Shown here in pieces: positions 1-6,200 of a stretch of 9,815 bases of DNA; positions within the stretch are counted from its first letter, which is position 1; every line of letters starts with the position of its first letter. The notes beneath the pieces are model-generated. The model searched no databases, was not told the origin of the DNA, and saw only the letters and a list, made by a program, of their open reading frames with translations. The position numbers and the translations under genes were made by a program. The DNA is from Bacilli bacterium (GTDB lineage: Bacteria > Bacillota_I > Bacilli_A > RFN20 > CAG-288). Where the stretch lies: the NCBI GenBank assembly GCA_022774485.1, contig JALFLX010000046.1, forward strand, positions 1 to 9,815, in the 5' to 3' direction.

Positions 1-267
1 GAGAAGTATAGTTTTCTTTGCGTTCGATTTGGTTCAGACATAAAAGATCGATTCAAAAACGATCCAGAAAGAGTCTATGTTCTTTCGATAAATAGAAAAG
101 GTAAAGTCACAAGTATCTATGTTAAGGAAGAAAATGAAAGAAAAAAAGAAGAGACAAAACTTATTCCGCTTGTCTCACATCTCTCAGAGGTATGCTTCTT
201 TATTCTTCTTCCTCTCCTTGTCCTTGCATTGATGATTGTACTTCTAGTCTTTGCTTTGCGATATTAA
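1..267 (+). CDS. C-terminal end of an unrecognised membrane protein (5' partial)
   Basis: The frame starting at base 1 is open for 88 codons to a TAA at 265-267, so the window holds only the tail of this gene. Residues 1-52 are hydrophilic and rich in Lys, Arg and Glu, including an ERKKEE stretch near residues 46-51. Residues about 64-86 form one long hydrophobic segment dominated by Leu, Val, Ile and Phe, which is a clear membrane helix, and the protein ends three residues later with RY. It is therefore either a tail-anchored protein or the last helix of a polytopic one, probably with the basic stretch on the cytoplasmic side. I do not recognise the family. It converges on mscL, and the hairpin just after its stop probably ends transcription from both sides. 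The reading frame is secure because it is long, ends just before a terminator and shows a coherent protein pattern. Confidence 0.7.
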   Translation, partial: EKYSFLCVRFGSDIKDRFKNDPERVYVLSINRKGKVTSIYVKEENERKKEETKLIPLVSHLSEVCFFILLPLLVLALMIVLLVFALRY

Positions 268-305
268 AAAAGCGATGGAGATTTCCTCCACCGCATATTT
301 ATTTT
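267..305 (-). terminator. Hairpin terminator between convergent genes, strongest for mscL
   Basis: GCGATGGAG (272-280), a five-base loop and CTCCACCGC (286-294) form a nine-base-pair stem. Read on the minus strand, all nine positions pair, with one G-U, and the stem is followed by a run of six or more T. Read on the plus strand the same position becomes an A-C mismatch and the T run is interrupted. It is therefore best assigned to mscL, with probable weaker use by the gene ending at 267. Confidence 0.8.
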
Positions 306-313
306 GAATCGTC

Positions 314-967
314 TTATTCAGCAGAATCGTCTTCTTTACGAGCTTCTTCTGTCGCCTTTAATTCAGCGACTTTCATCTCTAACTGGGCTTTGAACTCAGC
401 TCTCTTCTTACCGACATAAGTGGTGACCTTGATGATGACGAATAAAGTCAAAGCGATGGTTAAGAAAGAGATGATAGCGTTGATGAAGGTTCCCCAGTCA
501 ATGACAGCAGACTGGTTGTAGGTCCAAGTGGTACCATGCTGACTGTAAAGAGATAAGAGAGAAGTCTTCCACTGGTTGAAAGTATCGCTAGTGACAGTGA
601 TATCAGCACCCTGGGCTTTAGCAAAGCCGATGACCATCTCGTTCACTTCAGCTGTCGAGAACTTCTGAACGAACGCGTTTCCATTAGCAAGGGCAATTTC
701 AGCTCCGCGCTGTGCCTCATTTGCAGCAGGCAAGACAGTGACAAGACCATTGATACCACCAGGGACTCCCCAAGTAGCAACAGACATCAAGATTTTGGTG
801 AAAGCATTGACAATCGCGTTGAACGCACCGCCCATGATAACACCGACAGACATGTCGAGGATATTTCCTCTGGTGATGAACTTCTTGAACTGCTGAGCTA
901 AGGTTTCACCGTTTTTCTTCTTTTCTTCTCTGATCTTTCTTTTTTCTTCTTTTGTTAATTTCGCCAT
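314..967 (-). CDS. mscL: Large-conductance mechanosensitive channel MscL, long-loop form
   Basis: MscL forms a homopentameric membrane pore that opens under membrane tension to release solutes during hypo-osmotic shock. The signature helix-1 region is present: F30, R33-G34-N35, D38, VGVI at 41-44 and GGAF at 46-49, with TM1 about 35-60. TM2 is about 158-181. A charged C-terminal helix (about 187-217, rich in Lys and Glu) matches the family's cytoplasmic bundle. The protein has 217 residues, well above the usual 120-150. The excess is a Lys/Glu-rich N-terminal extension (residues 1-26) and a roughly 97-residue extracellular loop between the helices, where E. coli has about 30. I chose ATG at 967 rather than the in-frame GTG at 991, because the AAGGAG ribosome binding site lies inside that longer version. 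The gene has its own promoter and terminator, so it is probably monocistronic. Family assignment is very secure. Confidence 0.95.
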   Translation of the reverse strand: MAKLTKEEKRKIREEKKKNGETLAQQFKKFITRGNILDMSVGVIMGGAFNAIVNAFTKILMSVATWGVPGGINGLVTVLPAANEAQRGAEIALANGNAFVQKFSTAEVNEMVIGFAKAQGADITVTSDTFNQWKTSLLSLYSQHGTTWTYNQSAVIDWGTFINAIISFLTIALTLFVIIKVTTYVGKKRAEFKAQLEMKVAELKATEEARKEDDSAE

Positions 968-978
968 ATGCGCAAATT

Positions 979-984
979 CTCCTT
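979..984 (-). promoter_or_regulatory. Ribosome binding site of mscL, decides the start
   Basis: AAGGAG on the minus strand lies 11 bases ahead of the ATG at 967. It falls within the eight-codon extension that a GTG start at 991 would give, so the ATG is preferred. Confidence 0.75.
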
Positions 985-995
985 GAAACACGATA

Positions 996-1024
996 ATTTT
1001 ACAAAACTGAACTCGTTAAATCAA
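996..1024 (-). promoter_or_regulatory. Probable sigma-A type promoter of mscL
   Basis: On the minus strand TTGATT (1019-1024) and TAAAAT (996-1001) are separated by exactly 17 bases, matching four of six and five of six consensus positions. Transcription would start near 989, giving a leader of about 22 bases that carries the AAGGAG site. No hairpin followed by T is evident between trxA and this promoter, so read-through from trxA is also possible. Confidence 0.6.
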
Positions 1025-1079
1025 CAATAGCGACAAAATGAATGAACAAGTTTAAGTTTCTTTTCAAAACGACAGCGTA

Positions 1080-1424
1080 TCAGCGAAAAGTGTCGTCTAA
1101 AATTGCTCTAAACTGTTCTCCAGCAATGGCTCCTAAAAGGCTTTCCTCTTCTGACCCGTTGACTGTGAATGCGATTCTAGCTCCATCTTTGAACGCGAAC
1201 ATATTCGGGATGGACATGACATTAAACGCTCTTGCAATCTCCGGGAATTGATCCGTATCCACCTTTAAGAAAACAATATCTTCTCTTTGCTTTTCCATCA
1301 CCTCAAAGACACGGCCCATAATACGGCAAGGTCCACACCATGTGGCGAAGAAATCAACAAGGACATAACGATTTTCTTTGATGATTTTTGTGAAGTCAGC
1401 TGCATTCCCTAAATGAATAATCAT
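1080..1424 (-). CDS. trxA: Thioredoxin, single domain
   Basis: This is a cytoplasmic dithiol-disulfide oxidoreductase, normally kept reduced by a thioredoxin reductase; none is encoded in the window. The 114-residue length is typical. The active site WCGPC lies at residues 29-33 (C30, C33). The buried acid D24 in VDFFATWCGPC and the cis-proline P73 in SIPNM are present. Two small departures from the classical form are Arg rather than Lys after the second Cys (R34) and Asn rather than the usual Thr after the cis-proline (N74), a position near the substrate groove. The start is firm: GGAGGT at 1431-1436 lies six bases ahead of the ATG. It follows the TraX-family gene with a 57-base gap and precedes mscL by 112 bases. 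A promoter-like element sits in the upstream gap. Without genome context I cannot say whether it is the main thioredoxin or a paralogue. Confidence 0.93.
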   Translation of the reverse strand: MIIHLGNAADFTKIIKENRYVLVDFFATWCGPCRIMGRVFEVMEKQREDIVFLKVDTDQFPEIARAFNVMSIPNMFAFKDGARIAFTVNGSEEESLLGAIAGEQFRAILDDTFR

Positions 1425-1442
1425 ATGATTACCTCCAAAATA

Positions 1443-1471
1443 ATTTTACTCGACATTTGTACTTTGAACAA
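1443..1471 (-). promoter_or_regulatory. Candidate promoter of trxA
   Basis: On the minus strand TTGTTC (1466-1471) and TAAAAT (1443-1448) are 17 bases apart. The predicted start near 1436 would coincide with the upstream edge of the GGAGGT ribosome binding site (1431-1436), giving an exceptionally short leader of about 12 bases. Either the real start is a few bases further upstream or the gene is mainly read through from the TraX-family gene. Confidence 0.45.
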
Positions 1472-1481
1472 TAAGAAATTC

Positions 1482-2345
1482 TTAAGCTAGGACACCGAAT
1501 GACATGGAGAGAAGACCTAGGATGAGAAGATGAAGTGGGAAATAAGAATAGAAACAGCAACGGATCACTTTGTTATCATAGCCTCGTTTCCCGTTATACA
1601 ACAGGAAGAAGAGAGAAGCTAAGGTTCCATAGGTTCCAATCGGGACAAAATCACCCGGAAGGAAAGGACAGTCATACCACATCCTCCAGACAAGATAGAA
1701 CATGAGTTCAACCGATAAGAGAGCGACAGCGGCAGAGACATTATGGACGTTTTGGCCTGATTGTATCAAATAAGTTTCTGGCTCTAACCCATCCTTAACT
1801 GCTTTGTTTTTTAAATAGAGATCGACCAGAATTCTAAAAAGATAGAAACATAGGAACAAGACAATTGAGAATGTTCCCCAATCGGCTTTGAAGAGAGAAC
1901 CGTAGAAAGGGACATCGACATCGGAGAGAACAGCAAGAGCGACAGGGATCAGAGCAAACAAGGAATATTTGTTCTTTTTTCGGAGCAAATCAATTGCAAG
2001 AACTCCTAAGAATAAATCCCAGAACGGATTTCCTAACAGATAATTCTTATCCGGAGTTAACCCGGCGATGAATCCAAAGAGAAAACCGATGATATCAAGG
2101 CCTATAGCCATGCCAAAAAGTCTGCTCAAATATCTTTTAATATGAGTTGTTTTAAAGGCGCTTTCAACGGCTAAAAAAGCAAAGATTGGGAAAGCCAATT
2201 TTCCGATTGCACGTAAGATGTAAAAATCAGTGTTGATATCGACCGTACCTCTTTGAAAGAATAAAAGCCCGATGTGATCGACCGTCATAAAGATCACTGC
2301 CAACACTTTTAACCAGAATGAATCTAAGAATTGTATTTTTTTCAT
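1482..2345 (-). CDS. TraX-family polytopic membrane protein
   Basis: TraX proteins are multi-pass membrane proteins named after the F-plasmid TraX, which N-acetylates F pilin; chromosomal homologues in Gram-positive bacteria are common and mostly of unknown substrate. The 287 residues carry the family landmarks in order: helix 1 with M20 and D23-H24-I25-G26; R45-I47-G48 then AFPIFAF (51-57) and E61; R75 after KRYLSR; a polar GNPFWD stretch at 105-110; NGKRG at 251-255; and YFPLH at 268-272 near the C-terminus. About eight to ten hydrophobic segments are visible. There are no conjugation genes nearby, so a pilin-acetylating role is not implied; acetylation of a surface molecule is an inference. 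The ATG at 2345 is 10 bases after the protease stop and lacks a recognisable Shine-Dalgarno sequence, which suggests coupling to upstream translation. Confidence 0.85.
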   Translation of the reverse strand: MKKIQFLDSFWLKVLAVIFMTVDHIGLLFFQRGTVDINTDFYILRAIGKLAFPIFAFLAVESAFKTTHIKRYLSRLFGMAIGLDIIGFLFGFIAGLTPDKNYLLGNPFWDLFLGVLAIDLLRKKNKYSLFALIPVALAVLSDVDVPFYGSLFKADWGTFSIVLFLCFYLFRILVDLYLKNKAVKDGLEPETYLIQSGQNVHNVSAAVALLSVELMFYLVWRMWYDCPFLPGDFVPIGTYGTLASLFFLLYNGKRGYDNKVIRCCFYSYFPLHLLILGLLSMSFGVLA

Positions 2346-2355
2346 AAATTTAGGG

Positions 2356-3120
2356 TTATTTGATGAGATTAATCGCGAGAATCTGCAAAAATGAGTATAA
2401 ATTCATTGCCATATGAGCAAGGATTGTGACTGAAATTTTTCCTTCTCTTAAATAGAAAAAACCGAAGATCAATCCACAGCCGATATAGATCGGTAAGTTG
2501 GCAAGCTCATTGAGAAGAAGCGATAAATTAAATGGTTTGATCCACTCCCAAGAGAAGTGAATGAAGCCGAAAATGATGGCAGGGAGAATGATTCCGAGAA
2601 TTTTATTTTTCTTAGCAAGAAAAGAAGTCAAGCCGAAACGATAAGTTAGCTCTTCAACAATCGGTCCGAAGATAACGATGAAGAAGAAACACATCACCGG
2701 TTGGTTCAAGACCATTGAATTGATACCATCCTGATTTTCATTGCTTGTAAAGGTGAAAAAGCTGAGGATGAAGTTCATCACAATCTGGAATGTGATGATT
2801 GCAAAGAATGTGACTGCTGCCCAAATATAGGTATCTGCGGATTTCAATTCTTTTATCAGTTTTGAAAAAGCCTTTTGGATACAACAAAAGAAGCAGGCAA
2901 GTAGAATTCCAAATGTGATGCCATAAGTCAATAAGTTTATCAATGGAAGAAGGAGAGGTTCATATTGCGGCTCTGTGAGAGAAGTGTTTAAGATGATCAT
3001 CTGGATGAGCAGGCTGATCAGTTGTAAACCGATAAATCCGATCAAGAATTCCACAATTAGAAGCCATAAGGGAGCTTCTTTTGTGAGTTCGTTTTCTTTG
3101 TAGGTATGAAAAAGCTTCAT
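2356..3120 (-). CDS. CPBP-family intramembrane glutamic/metallo-type protease
   Basis: The protein belongs to the CPBP (CAAX protease and bacteriocin-processing, also called Abi) family of membrane proteases. All three family motifs are intact: E156-E157-x3-R161 in EELTYR, F184-x3-H188 in FGFIHF, and H236-x3-N240 in HMAMN. It has 254 residues, typical of the family, and about seven to eight hydrophobic helices, for example 18-42, 54-80, 97-122, 141-155, 174-188, 207-223 and 229-252. I chose the ATG at 3120 because GGAGGT sits six bases upstream; a start at 3186 would add 22 residues and bury that site. It is the first gene of a probable two-gene unit with the TraX-family gene, and is divergent from the giant CvpA-like gene with 107 bases between starts. 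Known members act in prenyl-protein processing, bacteriocin maturation or immunity, or surface-protein control; which applies here cannot be told. Confidence 0.92.
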   Translation of the reverse strand: MKLFHTYKENELTKEAPLWLLIVEFLIGFIGLQLISLLIQMIILNTSLTEPQYEPLLLPLINLLTYGITFGILLACFFCCIQKAFSKLIKELKSADTYIWAAVTFFAIITFQIVMNFILSFFTFTSNENQDGINSMVLNQPVMCFFFIVIFGPIVEELTYRFGLTSFLAKKNKILGIILPAIIFGFIHFSWEWIKPFNLSLLLNELANLPIYIGCGLIFGFFYLREGKISVTILAHMAMNLYSFLQILAINLIK

Positions 3121-3126
3121 CAAACC

Positions 3127-3132
3127 ACCTCC
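3127..3132 (-). promoter_or_regulatory. Ribosome binding site of the CPBP protease gene, decides the start
   Basis: GGAGGT on the minus strand lies six bases ahead of the ATG at 3120. This spacing is ideal, and it rules against the longer upstream start at 3186. Confidence 0.85.
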
Positions 3133-3176
3133 AATTTGTATTTTTTCTTTGTAAGCACTCGCGCAAGCGCGCAAAT

Positions 3177-3205
3177 ATGATAACATAAATATGAATTCTT
3201 ATAAG
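3177..3205 (-). promoter_or_regulatory. Candidate extended -10 promoter for the protease/TraX pair
   Basis: On the minus strand TGTTATCAT gives an extended -10 (TG-n-TATCAT, hexamer at 3177-3182). A weak -35 (CTTATA, 3200-3205) lies 17 bases upstream. The leader would be about 50 bases. On the plus strand TATGAT at 3176-3181 overlaps it and may serve the giant gene, but no good -35 at the right distance is visible for that direction. Confidence 0.35.
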
Positions 3206-3215
3206 TTATTTCTAT

Positions 3216-3221
3216 GGAGGT
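3216..3221 (+). promoter_or_regulatory. Ribosome binding site of the giant CvpA-like gene
   Basis: GGAGGT lies six bases ahead of the ATG at 3228, an optimal arrangement that fixes the start of this very long reading frame. Confidence 0.88.
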
Positions 3222-3227
3222 GTTCGC

Positions 3228-6200
3228 ATGGAATTGGGTACTATTATTGATCTTGCTCTGCTCGGAGTCTTTGTCATTTTTCTTCTAACCGCTGTCATCG
3301 CCTTTTTCATCGGCTTGTCGAGAGGCTTGATTAAAGAGACTATCAAGGCAGTGATCCGTGCAATTTTGGTGCTATCGCTGTTTTTCACAGCAAGCCCAAT
3401 CGCTAACTTCATAGGTAACTTTGACCTCAGCATTTTCACTGGCTCTGGAGAACGACTGACAATTAACTCTCTTATCATGGACTATATCTACAACAACTTC
3501 CAAATTTCTCCGATCAACGGTATGTCCATCTATGAAACCGTCGCTTTGATTGTCAACTCTGTCCTTGCGTTCGGTGTTTTCATCATCGGACTTCTCTTAA
3601 TTGCACTCTTCACTACCCTGATCTCAACCATTATCTATCACGGTGTCTTCCGCTGGTTCCTCCCTGTCCGCAGCAAGAAAGATGAAAAGAAGAGAAAAGC
3701 GAACAAGAAAGTTTATGCCCTTACAGAAGGACTCGAGGTTGAGGATGATCATAAAGCGAAGAAAGGGTTCCCAATCATGCGTCTCCCTGGCGCTTTTGTC
3801 AATGCCATCCAGGAATTTGCTTTTATCTGTATTTGTTTTACTCCCCTCACTGGTCTTTTACACATTGTCGTTAAAAATAAAGAACAAATCAATCCGCTTG
3901 TGGAATCCATGTATCCGGAATATTCCACTTACCTTGTCACAGCGGAAGATTCTTATGAAAAATCAATTGTAGGCACGATGTTAGGTGTCGGTGATTTAGA
4001 CATCAAGATCGCTAATAAAGCAGGCGTTGTCGATATCAATGGAAACAAGGTTACCTTCACCGGTACGATTGGCTCTATCTTCGATATCGCAAGACCGATT
4101 TTAGAAAATGATGAGTTCACGTTTGAAGGCGGACTTGAAAATTTGATGTCAAGGCTTCCTCAGCTCATGACTGTTGAGACCGTGGATGCCTTAATCAACA
4201 ATGTCATCGCTTCCCCGCTTGTTCTTTCTATTATTCCTCCTATTCTTGATGCTGCGGTAAATCTCACCGGTTTCCTTCCTAGCGGTACCATCAATGTTGT
4301 AGATATTGATTATTCTAATGACCTCTCTGTCATTAACTCTATTTATGAGACTCTTTATGAACCGGTCATCAGTCCGATTTTCTCCTCTGGTGAATTTGAA
4401 CCTTCTAGCATCAAAGTTGAAGTCACAAAAATGTCGGATAAAGAGATCAAGGATCTTGCTGATGGTGTTGCGAAGCTTGGTAGCATGGAAATTATTTCCA
4501 AAAACGCTGCGAACATCCTTGCTTACTTCGGCAATTCTTTGAATAAGAACGGCATGACTATCCTTCCGACAAATCCGGAAGCCTATAAAGATATTAAGTG
4601 GGATAAAGAACTCAGCATCATTATTTACAACGCTCTCATGCTCTTCAAAACTCTCAATATCGATCTTTCTATCGATGCCTTTTCTTCTGATATTGGAAAT
4701 ACTGTGCTCACAAGATTAGAAGAAAAGACAATCCGTGATCAGATTAAGACAATCCTCACAGGAGAAGGCGGAATCTTAGATCTTCAAACTTTGAAGATTC
4801 TTGATATCCCATCTATTTTAGCCTCTACTGTAAAAAGCATTCCTTCCGTCGCCACCTATGTCTCTGGCATCGACTTAGTAGAAGCCTTTAAGAACCTTAA
4901 CAGCAACTCCTTGAAAGAAGAAGTCAACAGCATCTTTGGCATGCTCGATATCCTCTATGCGGAAGATTCTGTTATCAATCCCAAAGAGCTTGATCAAATT
5001 GACTTTTATGATGAAAAAGTCATCAACGAAGTTATCGTTCTCTTAGATGAAGCGGAAAACAGCATCCTCTTTTCCCAGATTGCCCCTGTCGTTTTAGAAG
5101 GTTTAGTCCGTAATCCCGAAGTCATCAAAGAAGAGATGCTCTTTGGTCTATCCCCTTACAATTTGAATTTCCACGACAGCAACTTCATCGAAGAATTCAA
5201 GGACTTTTTAGGAATCGTGTCTCCGCTTGTTCCGATGTTAAAAGATGGCTTTGATATCAAGAAACTCGATGTCGGTGTTGTCAGAAACATTCTCAACTTC
5301 ATTGTCGATTCCACCTTGCTTAACTCTGATATCCGCACCGGTGCTAGCTCCACTGCCCAAAAGAACTTAAACATCTACACTGTCTTAGATAACCTTCTCG
5401 CTCAGTTCTTACCCGATATGAACATCAAACTTCCTTCCTACGAAACCTTTAAAGGAATCGAATGGAAAGGTGAAAATGGAGAAATTGAAGCGATCTGCAC
5501 GATCCTTGAAGGCGTGAAAGAAAACTCCTATCTCCTTGAGAAAGGGTTCGATAACTTCTCCTTATCTGATATCGAAGATATCGATGGCACAGTCGATCTC
5601 ATCAAATCCGCCTTTGACTCCAAGATGCTTAGCCCTACCTTCCTCGATCTCTTGAACGATAATATGAGCAATCTCTTTGAATCCTTCGGTGTCAAAGTTA
5701 ATCTCAACGAGATGAGAACTGCCATGTGGAAAGACGACCTCGATGAGATGAAAGCAATCCTTCGTGTCCTCCAAGGTAAGGATCTTAACAACTTTGATTT
5801 CAACTCCTTAGATCCTGATACCATCAACGCCATCTTAACCTGCCTCAACAAGCTCAATATCATCAAAGCTTCCACCACGTATGACGATGCTTTCGGTTAT
5901 GCACTCTATCAGATCTTAGAATCTAGCGGCATCATCTCCCAGTTCGGTATCTCCTCATTGAACTTCGGTTCAATCTCTGTTGGAAAGGACAACTGGGCCA
6001 AAGAGACTATGGAGAAAGAAATTCCCGGTGTTGAGGGATTAGTCCCTGTTACCACAAAGGGTGAAATCGCTAACCTCTCCGGTTTAGTTGGTGTCTTAAG
6101 AAATTATAACTTTAACGCATCTCAAGGACTTCCGGAAGGCTTCATCCCTTCGATCAAACCTTATGTCGGAAGCAAACTCTTACGCAACATTCTCTCCGAA

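Noticed and set aside
192..419. Plus-strand reading frame of 75 codons starting inside the first gene
   Set aside because: It overlaps the real partial gene in another frame, crosses the terminator hairpin and lies antisense to the mscL C-terminus. Its translation is Ser/Cys-rich with no protein-like pattern.
968..991. Eight-codon N-terminal extension of MscL from a GTG at 991
   Set aside because: The AAGGAG ribosome binding site lies within this extension, and the family match begins after the ATG at 967.
1042..1251. Plus-strand reading frame opposite trxA
   Set aside because: It is antisense to a certain thioredoxin gene, has no ribosome binding site and has a non-protein-like composition.
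3161..3170. GCGCAAGCGC palindrome in the divergent promoter region as an operator
   Set aside because: Four-base arms with a two-base gap are too short to claim a binding site; no second copy was found in the window.
3121..3186. 22-residue upstream extension of the CPBP protease
   Set aside because: It would bury an ideally spaced GGAGGT and overlap the likely promoter; the residues are not hydrophobic or family-like.
3643..3972. Out-of-frame reading frame within the giant gene's Lys-rich loop
   Set aside because: It is a shadow of the long frame. Its Arg/Lys/Ser-rich composition comes from reading the A+G-rich loop codons in another phase.
5528..5878. Minus-strand frames opposite the giant gene
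   Set aside because: They are antisense shadows of a continuous 1577-codon frame, with no start signals; others like them at 4306-4542, 5156-5374, 6434-6634 and 7220-7417 were also set aside.
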